Notes: generated by a model not told the origin, from the sequence alone. A DNA stretch of 64,000 nucleotides from Chloroflexota bacterium (GCA_014874475.1 JADBJJ010000027.1:283793-347792); one strand, 5' to 3'. Shown: positions 26,816 to 36,291, counted from the stretch's first letter. Numbers and translations: made by a program.

Positions 26816-28930
26816 ATGTCTATTCGTCTCAAAACAGCCCTGCTGATTACTATCGTTACTGCTACCCTCATCGCGGTCCTCTATCTGCTTTTCTCCACCA
26901 ACTTGCTTCGCCGGTTCTCCCAACTGGAGCGTCAGGAGGTGGAAGAGGACACTCGCAGGGCAGTAAATATCCTCATGAACGAGTTGGAGGACCTGAATAC
27001 GAAAGCAGAGGACTGGGCACCCTGGGACGACACCTATCAGTTTATAGAAGACAGAAATCCGGAATACATCACTCATAACCTGACCAATGAGGTCTTTACG
27101 AACCTGCGGCTGAACCTGATGCTTTTCGTTCACTCCTCCGGACGGCTGGTCTATGGCAAGGCCTTTGACCTGGAAACCGGCCAGGAAGTTCCTCTCCCGA
27201 GTGCTGCGAACGTTTTGGCAGGCGACCCTGCAATTATCCATCATACGAATCCGAGAGAAGGGCGAACAGGCATTTTTCTGACGTCGGAGGGCCCCCTGCT
27301 GTTCAGTTCCTGGCCCATTGTAACCAGCCTTTACCAGGGACCGATCCGGGGAACCCTGATCATCGGGCGTTGCCTGACCTCGACGGAGGTTCAGCGCTTC
27401 TCTGCTCTGTTGGGGGTTACCCTTTCCGTCTATCGGCTGGATCGGCCCGAGCAAATGCCGGGGGATGTCCATTTAGTCCGCTCTACTTTGTCGGATGAGT
27501 CATCCATTCTGGTCCGCCCCCTGAGCGATACCAGTGTTGCTGGTTACGCTCTTTTGAAGGACGTCCACGGAGACCCTGCTATCATTTTGCGGGTCCAATT
27601 ACCCCGGACCATTTACCGGGAGGGAGAGAGCGCCATTCGCAATTATTTCCTTTCTCTGCTAGCCATTGGCATTTTTTTCGGCTCTCTCACCATGATACTC
27701 CTGGAGCGGTTTGCCATTTCCCGTCTGGTCCGAATGAGTGCCGAAGTGGATGCTATTGGGGTCAAGAGCGATCCCTCTCAAAGGGTACAGGTCCGGGGGA
27801 AGGATGAACTCTCCCGATTGGGAGAGGCGGTCAATCGGATGCTGGAAGCGATCCAGAGTGCGCAGGCAGCGCGGGCGGAGAGCGAGGCCCGTTATCGGAT
27901 TGTCGTAGAACAGGCCTCTGAAGGAATTGCCCTATTGGATGGCGCGACAAAACGGTTCGTAGAGGCTAACGCGGCCCTCCTGAGTATGCTGGGATACACC
28001 GAGGAGGAACTGTATCAACGCACTCTTTACGACATCGTGGGTGATGGAACCGATTGGGGAGACCAGGAAATACGGCAGGGACTGGAGGAAGGAGGACTTC
28101 TGCTCAGCGACCAGACCTGGCGGCGAAGGGACGGTTCACCCATTGTTGTGGAGGCTGCCGTCAGCCGAATCTACCACCAGGGGCGCGAAGTTCTGTGTCT
28201 GCTGGTCCGGGATATTACCGAGCGGAAACGTATGGAGCAGTATCTGATCCAGACAGAGCGGATGACGGCAATGGGACAACTGGCTGCCACCCTTGCCCAT
28301 GAGATCAATAACCCACTCCATTCTATCTGGACAATGCTGGAACTGGTGATGGATTTCCCGGTGAGTGAAGCGGAGAAAGGGGAGTATCTGGAAGCGATTC
28401 GGAGAGAAGTCTGGCGACTGATGAAACTGACCCGGCAGGTGTTGGAGTTTGCTCGTCCGATGGACCGGGTAGCGGTGCCGATCAATCTTGTTGAACCCCT
28501 CCGCTACGCGCTCAGCCTGGCTGACTGGCGGCTCAGGAACCATAATATTCGGGTCTCTCTGAAGTTTTCGGATGATCTTCCTCCTGTGTTGGGTTCTCCA
28601 GACCAATTGGCTCAAGTCTTTTTGAATCTGATCCTGAACGCGGCGGACTCTATGCCAAACGGGGGAGAACTGGACATTCACGTCACCAGGCAGGACTGGC
28701 AGGTCATTTTAACCTTCGCCGACACAGGGCCCGGGATCCCGCCGGAAATTCTAGAACGTCTTTTTGAGCCCTTCGTCACAACCAAAAAGGGCGGTACCGG
28801 CCTAGGTCTGGCCGTTTCTCAGAGCATCATCCGGCGCCACGGAGGCACCATCACCGCTGCGAATGCTCCTCAAGGAGGAGCGATTTTCACCATCACTTTG
28901 CCGATATCGGAACCGCGAATAGAGCGTTGA
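26816..28930 (+). CDS. CHASE4-HAMP-PAS sensor histidine kinase
   Basis: A 704-residue membrane kinase. It has a first membrane helix (about 7-27), an extracytoplasmic CHASE4-type sensor (about 50-190, with the WAPWDDTYQFI pattern), and a second helix (about 283-305). HAMP (about 305-355), PAS (about 360-475), a dimerisation domain with phospho-accepting H495 in AHEINNPLHS, and an ATPase domain ending near 700 (DTGPGIPPE, GTGLGLAVS) follow. The HEINNPL box is of the NtrB class. It is followed after 17 bases by its likely partner response regulator. Confidence 0.9.
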   Translation: MSIRLKTALLITIVTATLIAVLYLLFSTNLLRRFSQLERQEVEEDTRRAVNILMNELEDLNTKAEDWAPWDDTYQFIEDRNPEYITHNLTNEVFTNLRLNLMLFVHSSGRLVYGKAFDLETGQEVPLPSAANVLAGDPAIIHHTNPREGRTGIFLTSEGPLLFSSWPIVTSLYQGPIRGTLIIGRCLTSTEVQRFSALLGVTLSVYRLDRPEQMPGDVHLVRSTLSDESSILVRPLSDTSVAGYALLKDVHGDPAIILRVQLPRTIYREGESAIRNYFLSLLAIGIFFGSLTMILLERFAISRLVRMSAEVDAIGVKSDPSQRVQVRGKDELSRLGEAVNRMLEAIQSAQAARAESEARYRIVVEQASEGIALLDGATKRFVEANAALLSMLGYTEEELYQRTLYDIVGDGTDWGDQEIRQGLEEGGLLLSDQTWRRRDGSPIVVEAAVSRIYHQGREVLCLLVRDITERKRMEQYLIQTERMTAMGQLAATLAHEINNPLHSIWTMLELVMDFPVSEAEKGEYLEAIRREVWRLMKLTRQVLEFARPMDRVAVPINLVEPLRYALSLADWRLRNHNIRVSLKFSDDLPPVLGSPDQLAQVFLNLILNAADSMPNGGELDIHVTRQDWQVILTFADTGPGIPPEILERLFEPFVTTKKGGTGLGLAVSQSIIRRHGGTITAANAPQGGAIFTITLPISEPRIER

Positions 28931-28947
28931 AATCTCATGGAGGTGTA

Positions 28948-29751
28948 ATGGAGGAATCGGCTGCTCGAATCCTCATCGTGGATGACGAGCCAACGACCTG
29001 CAAGGCGCTCACTCGCGCGCTGACGTTGATGGGCTATCAGGTGGATAGTGCGCTTTCCGGACAGGAAGCGCTGGCCCGATTAAATGCCTCTCCTTACGAT
29101 GTGATGGTGCTGGACCTGCGGTTGCCGGATATTCAGGGCGAAGAGATCCTTCAGCAGGCCCAACAGATTCAGCCGGACCTGCTGGTCATCATCCTGACGG
29201 CCTATGCTTCGCTGGAGAGCGCGATCGCGGCCGTAAAAGCCGGGGCGATAGATTATCTCCTCAAACCCTATAGCGTCCACGCTCTGGAGGAGGCCATTGC
29301 CAAGGCTCTTTACCGCCGCCGTGAACAGACGCGTCGGGAGCGCCTCTTGCGGGTCATCGCGGAGGCCGTGGAGCAACTGGGCCTGGAGGAGCCGGCAGGG
29401 ACTCCGGCAGTGATCTCGCCTGGACGATTCCTCCGCCAGGGACGCATAACGCTGGACCGGGAAAAGCGGATGGTCATCATCGCGGGGCTTCCCGATCAGG
29501 AAGAGGCCGAAATCCCGTTGACCAACAGCGAAGCCGCATTGCTGGAGTATCTGATGGAGCGTCCGGAGATAGTGGTCTCCTGTCGGGAACTGGCGCAGAA
29601 TGTCCTGGGATACCGGGACCTGACCGAGCGGGAGGCGGAAGTCATTATCCGTCCCCTCGTTTTTCGGCTGCGCAAAAAGATTGAGCCAGACTCCGAACAG
29701 CCCACATGGATCCGCACCGTGCGGGGTAAAGGGTACTTTTTCTCCGCCTAA
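28948..29751 (+). CDS. Response regulator with winged-helix DNA-binding domain
   Basis: A 267-residue regulator. The receiver (about 8-125) has the acidic pocket DDE near residue 15, phospho-acceptor D56 (VLDLRLPD), the LTAYASLESA segment, and K in LLKPYS. The C-terminal half (about 150-265) is an OmpR/PhoB-type winged helix (LTNSEAALLEYLM, RPLVFRLRKKIEPD, IRTVRGKGYFF). The ATG at 28948 has GGAGGT 3 bases upstream. It is probably phosphorylated by the CHASE4 kinase encoded just upstream and could control the following TadE-type cluster. Confidence 0.9.
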   Translation: MEESAARILIVDDEPTTCKALTRALTLMGYQVDSALSGQEALARLNASPYDVMVLDLRLPDIQGEEILQQAQQIQPDLLVIILTAYASLESAIAAVKAGAIDYLLKPYSVHALEEAIAKALYRRREQTRRERLLRVIAEAVEQLGLEEPAGTPAVISPGRFLRQGRITLDREKRMVIIAGLPDQEEAEIPLTNSEAALLEYLMERPEIVVSCRELAQNVLGYRDLTEREAEVIIRPLVFRLRKKIEPDSEQPTWIRTVRGKGYFFSA

Positions 29752-29780
29752 AGAAACACAGAACATCTTCCGGAGAGATG

Positions 29781-29809
29781 GGGGGCAGGCGACAGCATCG
29801 CCTGCCCCC
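29781..29809 (+). terminator. Terminator-like hairpin after the response regulator
   Basis: A perfect 12-bp stem GGGGGCAGGCGA/TCGCCTGCCCCC with a 5-base loop lies 29 bases after the stop codon. The following AAATGTTT gives only a weak T-rich tail. Confidence 0.6.
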
Positions 29810-29957
29810 AAATGTTTATGCCTGGGGAACAACCAGTCCCCGGTGACCGATTCCCAATTTGTTTACAACAAAGGTGCAATATCCAGCCCGACTTTTTCGT
29901 TTAGAATAAAGGTGAGCGAATTTGTGAAAGGACAATGGCAGTGGGGAGAGATGCGGC

Positions 29958-31820
29958 ATGCTGATCCGTAAATATCGCCCTCTATTCCGATCTATTCGGG
30001 GTCAGGGACTGGTGGAGTTTGCCCTGATCCTGCCGGTGCTGTTGCTGCTGATTTTTGGCATCCTGGAATTCGGGCGGATGCTATTCATTTACGCCAATCT
30101 CTTCAACGCGGCCAGAGAGGCCTCCCGCTATGCCCTCACGGATCCCGGAAACCAGGTTGCGATCCAGTATGAGGCCCGCCACCGCATCGTTCTGGTGCCA
30201 CCGGAGGATGTCCAGATCAACATCTGGTACGATAAAGGGCCGCCCACTTACCGGGGCGTCACCGACCCCAACCACCTGGTCGTGGGGGATCGGGTGATCA
30301 TAGACCTTCGTTACAATGCGGAGTTCATCACTCCACTGATTCAGCCTTTTGCTCCTTCCCTGCCCATTCAGGTGGTGGCCCGGCGGACCATCCAGCGCGT
30401 CCACGTCATTCAAACTCCAACGCCGGCGCCGCCCACTTTTACACCGACGCCGACCAACACCCCCACGCCCGGGCCATCGCCGACGCCGACGCCGGTCCGC
30501 AACACTCCCACGCCGCCGCCCAGCGCTACACCGACCATCACACCTGTTCCCAGCCCGACGCCGTCGCCCACGCCTACCCCGATACCCATCGTCATCCAAA
30601 AACCTCTGCTGGCGGGGCAGACGGTAGTCTCCGGGACGGCTCAGCCGGGCCAGAATCTCATCCTGCGGAATATCCAGACCGGTTTCCAGATGGAAACCAC
30701 CGTGGGGCCGGATGGTCGTTTCACCTTCCAATTGCCTGCGCCTCTGGTTGTTGGGCACACCATCGTCGTGCAAGGGTATGGCACCCAGGATGTCGCCGTT
30801 GTCCAGGGCGGGATGTCGACCCCCACGCCAACCCCCACCCCCAGTGGGCCCTCTCTGACCGTCAGTCCGGCGTGCATGCCGGAGGGGAACCGGAGCGTTA
30901 CCGTGCGCGGTGATAGATGGTCCACTGGAGGGCAAATCAAACAAATCGGCATCTATTGGGACGGAACCCGTGTCCTGACCCTGCAGCCGGCTCAAACCTT
31001 CACCGCTACCTTCACTATCAACGCTACTCGTGGCACTCACACCGTCCTGGCCCGCACTGAAAAGAGCAACGGACAGCCCACCGGCAATGTCTCCTTGACG
31101 AAGACAGTAGAAGTGCCATGCCAGGGCCAGTTCCCCAACTTGCGCATTACTTCTCTGCGTCTGCTGAACCCCGAGCCTCTGGGCACTTACCAGACCGTCC
31201 ACGTAGAGGTCACCCTGGCCAATACCGGCACCGCCGACATCGCCTCGCTCTTCTGGGTGGACCTTTACGCCGACCCCCGGCTGGATGTCCCGCTGGAGCA
31301 GCAGGCCAGTGTGGATTGGGTCGCCGTCAACGGCCTGGCGGCCGGCACTTCTATCACCTTCACGATGTGGGTGGACGGCGGATTCAAGACCGTGGGGAAT
31401 CACACCCTGCTGGCCATCGCAGATACCTGGAACCAGATTGCCGAGAGCGAGGAAACCGATAATGCCAGCGACGTGCTGACGGTCACGGTGATGGTGCAGA
31501 ACCCGGAGCCCACGCCGACTCCTACTCCCACGCCCACAACGACGCCCATTGCACCAGGGGGTATCTCCGGCACCACTTACGTGGAAGGCGTGCCCCAGAG
31601 CGGGGTAGATGTCTACCTCTACGATAGCAACGGTCGGTTGATCGCTTCGGTCCGCAGCGGCACGAGGGGTGTCTATTCCTTCTCCAATCTGGCGCCGGGG
31701 GACTATTCTCTGGTCGCTCAGATGCGCGTGGGGGACGTGCTGTATCGGGGGGCCAATGTGGCAACCGTCTATCCCGGTACGACCACCCAGGGAGTGGACA
31801 TTACGCTGTATCCTTTTTAG
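29958..31820 (+). CDS. TadE-like pseudopilin fused to a Thr/Pro linker and adhesin-like modules
   Basis: A 620-residue surface protein. The N-terminus has the TadE pattern RGQGLVEFALILPVLLLLIFG with a membrane helix (about 19-42), then a TadE-like region to about 150. A long Thr/Pro-rich linker (about 153-215) leads to beta-rich modules: an Ig-like region, a second PT stretch near 290, a CARDB-like domain (about 395-515; LRLLNPEPLGTYQTVHVEV), a third PT stretch, and a carboxypeptidase-regulatory/SdrD-like repeat at the end (ISGTTYVEGVPQSGVDVYLYD). It looks like a long stalked surface protein anchored by a TadE-type segment. Confidence 0.8.
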   Translation: MLIRKYRPLFRSIRGQGLVEFALILPVLLLLIFGILEFGRMLFIYANLFNAAREASRYALTDPGNQVAIQYEARHRIVLVPPEDVQINIWYDKGPPTYRGVTDPNHLVVGDRVIIDLRYNAEFITPLIQPFAPSLPIQVVARRTIQRVHVIQTPTPAPPTFTPTPTNTPTPGPSPTPTPVRNTPTPPPSATPTITPVPSPTPSPTPTPIPIVIQKPLLAGQTVVSGTAQPGQNLILRNIQTGFQMETTVGPDGRFTFQLPAPLVVGHTIVVQGYGTQDVAVVQGGMSTPTPTPTPSGPSLTVSPACMPEGNRSVTVRGDRWSTGGQIKQIGIYWDGTRVLTLQPAQTFTATFTINATRGTHTVLARTEKSNGQPTGNVSLTKTVEVPCQGQFPNLRITSLRLLNPEPLGTYQTVHVEVTLANTGTADIASLFWVDLYADPRLDVPLEQQASVDWVAVNGLAAGTSITFTMWVDGGFKTVGNHTLLAIADTWNQIAESEETDNASDVLTVTVMVQNPEPTPTPTPTPTTTPIAPGGISGTTYVEGVPQSGVDVYLYDSNGRLIASVRSGTRGVYSFSNLAPGDYSLVAQMRVGDVLYRGANVATVYPGTTTQGVDITLYPF

Positions 31821-31834
31821 ACCGCAGGAAGACT

Positions 31835-33178
31835 ATGAAGAATACGAACCCTATCGGGTCAGCGATGACGGAGCGGAAAGCCCCGCGGGTTGTCTGGGGA
31901 GTCGGAACAGCGTTGGCACTGGCTCTGATTACTGTCGGAGCAGTCCACGCTGTGGTGGCCTGGCTTCCCGCTGAGACCGCCAACGTCTCCCAGAGCCAAG
32001 AGGCGAAAAATGTGGCTCTGGCCGTGGGGAATGATGAGAAAGCCGCTGCCTGGTGGGTCAACGTGCCGGTCGGCGAACGGCGTGGCGATCTGATCCTGGC
32101 CCGGAAATCCGGAAGCGGCGCCTGGACGACCCAAACAGTCACCACCACCCTGGAAGCCCGCTGGCCTACTCTGGCGTATTCGGGCACCGATCTCTTTCTG
32201 GCCTGGTTTCAGGGGCGACTCTACACCCAGCCGGTCACGGCTTTGGGCGGATGGTTTTGGGAACAGAAGGTCGGAGAGGCGCCTCGTCGCGTGACCGACT
32301 CCCAGTTCTTCAGTGGGGAGTGGGTCCGTCCCCGGCTGCGAGTCGGGCCGGACGGGTGGCATATGGTGTTTGCGGTCGCCGTCCTCTCTACCTATAATGC
32401 GCGCGGTGATCTGTATTACCTGCATCGCGATGCGTCCGGGCCGTGGTTTTCCACTGTTGTGGTGACCCGCGACCAGTTTGCGGTCGGCGGAAGCGGGGGT
32501 GTTTTCTATCCGGACCTGGTTGTTGCTAACAGGCAGGTCCATCTGGTTTGGGAGCAGCGGAGCCAATCCGGAGATGTCGTATCGAACACGGTTTTCTACG
32601 TTTCCGCAACGCTGGGAGCGGAGGGACCTGTGTGGGCGGTGCCTCTCCCCCTTTCACCTCCAGGCAAGAGTGCCCAGCGGCCATCTATCGCCGCCGACGG
32701 CGCCGGAAGGATCCACGTGGCCTGGACTGACTACATCACGGATACCGAGCAGTATGTCCACTACCGGCGGTTGGACTCCAATGGCTGGTCTGATGTTCAG
32801 ACGATCAGCGGTGACGAGCCGCTAAAGGTGAACCAAATTCGTCCCACCGTTGTCTGGCCGGCCATTGCCGCCCAGGGCGACCTGGTCTGCGTTGTCTGGC
32901 ATGGGTTCTATCCGGATGCGGTAAAGGAAGCGGAAGAGATTTACCTGCGCTGCTCCCGGGATGGGGGTCAGACCTGGGGGATGATCCAGAATGTCTCCCG
33001 TTCACCAGACTTTCTGTCCCTGATGCCCGTCATTGCTATCGGGACAGACAGAACCGTCCATGTGTTGTGGGAGGAACTTCAGGGAGACTCTTACTTATAC
33101 GAATACGATGCTCTGTACGCCGCTGGGCCGCCGGAGGTCCACGCCGTCTTTCTGCCCATCGTGCTGCGGAATTGGTAA
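31835..33178 (+). CDS. Secreted beta-propeller (BNR/sialidase-like) protein
   Basis: A 447-residue exported protein with an N-terminal membrane/signal helix (about 19-41). Repeated blade-like patterns follow, with Asp-box-like features such as SRDGGQTWG near residue 375 and WTDYITDTEQYVHYRRLD near 300. This suggests a six-bladed propeller as in BNR/sialidase-like proteins, though no sialidase active-site set is evident. It ends HAVFLPIVLRNW, a tail often seen in secreted Chloroflexota proteins (recollection, not checked). It lies 14 bases after the TadE-type gene and probably belongs to the same unit. Confidence 0.65.
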   Translation: MKNTNPIGSAMTERKAPRVVWGVGTALALALITVGAVHAVVAWLPAETANVSQSQEAKNVALAVGNDEKAAAWWVNVPVGERRGDLILARKSGSGAWTTQTVTTTLEARWPTLAYSGTDLFLAWFQGRLYTQPVTALGGWFWEQKVGEAPRRVTDSQFFSGEWVRPRLRVGPDGWHMVFAVAVLSTYNARGDLYYLHRDASGPWFSTVVVTRDQFAVGGSGGVFYPDLVVANRQVHLVWEQRSQSGDVVSNTVFYVSATLGAEGPVWAVPLPLSPPGKSAQRPSIAADGAGRIHVAWTDYITDTEQYVHYRRLDSNGWSDVQTISGDEPLKVNQIRPTVVWPAIAAQGDLVCVVWHGFYPDAVKEAEEIYLRCSRDGGQTWGMIQNVSRSPDFLSLMPVIAIGTDRTVHVLWEELQGDSYLYEYDALYAAGPPEVHAVFLPIVLRNW

Positions 33179-33183
33179 GAGAA

Positions 33184-33777
33184 ATGAAGGGGAAGACCAT
33201 TGGCCTGTTCTTGGTACTGATGGGATTGCTGATGCTGGGGATTGTGGGATTTTTGAGCGGTTCCCCTTCCTCCGCACCCGATACGACAGCCCGATGGACG
33301 GGGATAACGGCCCCGTTGCCGCTGGAGCAGGCGGCTCAAAAGGGGCAGGAGCGAGCATCTGCCTGGCAGCCGGATGCGGTGCTGGTGCGGGTGGAGGCCT
33401 CCTGGCGGCCCAGTGAACGCTGGCTGGAAATCCGCACCCTGCCGGTGATGTGGGTCTTTACTTACTACTCGCCCTCCGGGAAGGCAATCGCAACAGTCTC
33501 CGTGGGCGCAGAGAAGATGCACTGGGTTCCGCCGATGGAGGTGGTCCGTCCGCCCCGAGCGCTCTCGGCGTTTCCTCCTCCCTACGGAGTGGACCAAATG
33601 TGGTTGACCTTTCTGGGTGCCGGTGGAGAGGAGTTCGTTCGCCAGCACCCCGATGCTCTGGTCCACATCCTTCTGCAAATGGAGGAAACAGGACCCATCT
33701 GGCAGGTCAGCGCAGTGGGGGAGGAGGGATCCATCAAAGTGCGGATCAACGCGGAGACCGGTGTAGTGATCCCATAG
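33184..33777 (+). CDS. Membrane-anchored protein with PepSY-like pattern
   Basis: A 197-residue protein with one N-terminal helix (about 5-25) and an extracytoplasmic remainder. The C-terminal IWQVSAVGEEGSIKVRINAETGVVI has the PepSY-like W-V-x-x-N-A-x-TG pattern. The first half (AAQKGQERASAWQPDAVLVRVEA) may be a second such unit. The ATG at 33184 follows the propeller gene by 5 bases. No specific family assigned; likely part of the Tad-like surface cluster. Confidence 0.6.
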   Translation: MKGKTIGLFLVLMGLLMLGIVGFLSGSPSSAPDTTARWTGITAPLPLEQAAQKGQERASAWQPDAVLVRVEASWRPSERWLEIRTLPVMWVFTYYSPSGKAIATVSVGAEKMHWVPPMEVVRPPRALSAFPPPYGVDQMWLTFLGAGGEEFVRQHPDALVHILLQMEETGPIWQVSAVGEEGSIKVRINAETGVVIP

Positions 33778-33787
33778 GAGGTGGAGA

Positions 33788-34192
33788 ATGAACATGCAAC
33801 ACAAACAAAAAGGGCAAAGCCTGGTGGAACTCGCCCTGGTCCTACCCCTGCTGGTTCTCATCCTCTCCGGCCTGGTGGACCTGGGACGGGTATATTATGT
33901 GCTGGTCACTCTGGAGGATATGGCCGCTGAAGGCGCGGCCTATGCGGCCATTCACCCCTACGATGCCAGCGGGATATGGGATCGGGCCGCTCAGGCCAGT
34001 GGGGGAATGATCACCGTATCTCCCAACGATGTGGATGTGGACTATCCGCCGGTGATGTACCTCGGAGCCCCGATAACGGTGACCGTTCGTTACTCTTTCC
34101 GCTGCATTACCCCATTTGTGGGGGACATGTTCCCTGACGGAGTGATCCCCCTGCGGGGCACTGCAACGCAGGCCGTGGTTTCTCTCCGATGA
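33788..34192 (+). CDS. TadE-like pseudopilin
   Basis: A 134-residue TadE-family protein. KGQSLVELALVLPLLVLILSG forms the prepilin-like cleavage and membrane segment, with the conserved Glu after the small residues. A short extracytoplasmic domain ends in VVSLR. GGAGGTGGAG lies just before the ATG. TadE proteins are minor pseudopilins of tight-adherence pili, but no Tad ATPase or platform gene is in the window. Confidence 0.85.
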   Translation: MNMQHKQKGQSLVELALVLPLLVLILSGLVDLGRVYYVLVTLEDMAAEGAAYAAIHPYDASGIWDRAAQASGGMITVSPNDVDVDYPPVMYLGAPITVTVRYSFRCITPFVGDMFPDGVIPLRGTATQAVVSLR

Positions 34193-34235
34193 GGGAGACC
34201 CGCTCTTACATTTATGTTTTTTGAGAGGTGAGACG

Positions 34236-35462
34236 ATGAAGGAAGAGAAAGGACAAGCCGTAGTGCTGGTCGCTATTGCACTGGTGGCCTTGCTGGCTTT
34301 GACCGGACTGGCGATTGATGGAGGGCAACTGTTAGCCTTACGACGGTCCACCCAGAACGCGGCTGATGCCGCGGCCCTGGCCGGAGTTCGGGAACTGGCC
34401 CAGGTGGTTGCCCGGTGTCAGTCGGGCTCCGCGGCAAATGACCAGAGAGTATGGAACGCAATCGTTCAGTTTGCGATCCAGAACGGCATTCAGCCCGAGG
34501 CTGGGGATGAGATTGCTGCGGCCTATATAGACCGGAACGAGCGGTATCTCGGGCCGGTGGGGAGAGGCTATATCCCGACGGGAGCAACCGGTGTGACCGT
34601 TGCTATGACGGCTACCCGACAGACGTCTTTCTTGCAACTGGTTGGGGAGCCGCAGATGCGGGCGCCTGCCGGAGCGGTAGCGATGTCCGGCCCCGTCGCT
34701 CAGTTCCCTGGCGGCATTCTGCCCATCGCCGTCCCTCTCCAGGTGGTTCAGGCCCTCTCTCCCAACCAGCAGTTTGTGGTCATAGAGACGAATCAGCAAA
34801 ACGGGGGGATGTTCTGCACCGACCAAAATGGTAACGGACGGTTTGATGAGGGGATTGACGTTTGCATCGGGGACCCGGCTTCGCATAATGCTCACCGGGG
34901 ATGGCTGAACCTGAACTACATTTACAATACTCAGCACCTGCAACGGGCGGACCCGAACTACCGCACGTTTGAGCAAGAGGTCCCCAACCGGCCCTGCGGT
35001 CCGAATCCTAACACCTCTACCGACGACGGCCTCCAGGGTTGGGCCAGTGGGGAATGCCCTTATCCTTTCCCCGTTTTTGCCGGGAATGTCGGGTATACGA
35101 ATGGGGATTTCATCCACGGTAGCCCCGGTGCCCGCCAGAGTTCGCTGATGGATATAGAGAACTACGCTGGCCAAACTGCATATGTTCCCATTTTTGATTA
35201 CATTTATATGAGTAACTATATGGAGGCGAACTTTCCGGCTCCCGAAGGGATTGGCTGGCCCCGGTCAGGTGGTGGTGGGCATGCCTTCCTGTACCATATT
35301 GTTGGATTCACCGCTGTTCGGATAGGGGGTGTGCAGGGGCATACACTGGTCGGAGCGTTCCAGGAGGCGATGATCGGCGAGGGAGCCATTCAGCCAGGCT
35401 ACGGGGTAGGCTCGGGGGTCTGTCAGCCGCTGGTCACTCAGGGCATCGCGCTATGGCGGTGA
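34236..35462 (+). CDS. TadG-like protein (putative Flp pilus-assembly, Tad domain)
   Basis: A 408-residue protein beginning with a GQAVVLVAIALVALLALTG membrane segment followed by AIDGGQLLALRRSTQNAADAAALAGV, the hallmark of TadG/Tad-domain proteins. The remainder is extracytoplasmic, with a DQNGNGRFDEG Asp-rich loop resembling a calcium site near residue 205. The ATG at 34236 has GAGAGGTGAG upstream. Its last 12 bases overlap the converging murI gene. Confidence 0.82.
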   Translation: MKEEKGQAVVLVAIALVALLALTGLAIDGGQLLALRRSTQNAADAAALAGVRELAQVVARCQSGSAANDQRVWNAIVQFAIQNGIQPEAGDEIAAAYIDRNERYLGPVGRGYIPTGATGVTVAMTATRQTSFLQLVGEPQMRAPAGAVAMSGPVAQFPGGILPIAVPLQVVQALSPNQQFVVIETNQQNGGMFCTDQNGNGRFDEGIDVCIGDPASHNAHRGWLNLNYIYNTQHLQRADPNYRTFEQEVPNRPCGPNPNTSTDDGLQGWASGECPYPFPVFAGNVGYTNGDFIHGSPGARQSSLMDIENYAGQTAYVPIFDYIYMSNYMEANFPAPEGIGWPRSGGGGHAFLYHIVGFTAVRIGGVQGHTLVGAFQEAMIGEGAIQPGYGVGSGVCQPLVTQGIALWR

Positions 35463-36290
35463 GGCCCGACGCAGCGGGTCTGTTTCATCGGGAAGAGCCT
35501 TTATCTCATCGCCATCCCAGCGGAGGGGGCGTACCTCTGACCGTACCCTGACCAGTCGCTCTATTGCGCCGGCGAACTGCGTCGGATCGCCGGTGGTGTA
35601 GAAGGTATGTGGCGCAGGCGATTCGCCTGCGCCATATTTGTTTTCCAGCACCCGCCGGACCTGCTGGGCTACCGCGGGGGCCGGGTCTATGATCTCCACC
35701 TTCGGCCCCACGATGCGCTCCATCAGCGGGCGCAGGAACGGGTAGTGGGTGCAGCCCAGCACCAGTTCATCTATCCCCGCCGTCAGCAGCGGCTCCAGGC
35801 AGGCCCGCAGCAGCGTCTCTGTCTCCGGCGTGTCCAGCGCGCCGGCCTCCACTGCCTCCACCAGCCCCGGGCAGACCTGCGGGATCACGTGCACATCCCG
35901 GGCGAAGCGCTCCAGCAGTGAGGCGAAGAGTTCTCCCTGAAATGTGGCTGGGGTGGCGATGACACCCACCCGACCGTTGCGCGTCCGCTGTACCGCTGGT
36001 TTGACCGCCGGTTCCATGCCCACAAATGGCACCTGGGAGAAGACTGCTCGCAGGTAATGGAGCGCAGCGGCGGAGGCAGTGTTGCAGGCCAGGACAACTA
36101 CCGTCGCGTCCTGGGCCAGCAGGAAGCGGGTGATGCCCTCGGCGAACTGGCGCACCTCCTCCAGAGGGCGCAACCCGTAGGGAACATGGGCCTGGTCTGC
36201 CAGATAGAGGGTGGGGACGTCGGGCAGTTCCCGGACAATTTCTCTCCAGACCGAAAGCCCACCGACGCCGGAATCAAAGACACCGATCAT
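35451..36290 (-). CDS. murI: Glutamate racemase
   Basis: A 279-residue cofactor-independent racemase that makes D-glutamate for peptidoglycan. DSGVGGLSV near the N-terminus, LACNTAS with the first catalytic Cys (near residue 69), and LGCTHYP with the second (near residue 180) are all present. It starts one base after the metalloprotease stop codon and ends inside the converging tadG-like gene. The last about 25 residues are not conserved in the family. Confidence 0.95.
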   Translation of the reverse strand: MIGVFDSGVGGLSVWREIVRELPDVPTLYLADQAHVPYGLRPLEEVRQFAEGITRFLLAQDATVVVLACNTASAAALHYLRAVFSQVPFVGMEPAVKPAVQRTRNGRVGVIATPATFQGELFASLLERFARDVHVIPQVCPGLVEAVEAGALDTPETETLLRACLEPLLTAGIDELVLGCTHYPFLRPLMERIVGPKVEIIDPAPAVAQQVRRVLENKYGAGESPAPHTFYTTGDPTQFAGAIERLVRVRSEVRPLRWDGDEIKALPDETDPLRRASPP

Positions 36291-36291
36291 A

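Noticed and set aside
26285-27472. Minus-strand open frame across the AcpS and CHASE4 regions
   Set aside because: No ribosome-binding site or domain; it is the shadow of two real genes.
30410-30595. Tandem-repeat-like Thr/Pro coding stretch considered as a CRISPR or DNA repeat
   Set aside because: It is codon-level low complexity encoding a Thr/Pro linker inside the TadE-type protein, with no regular spacers.
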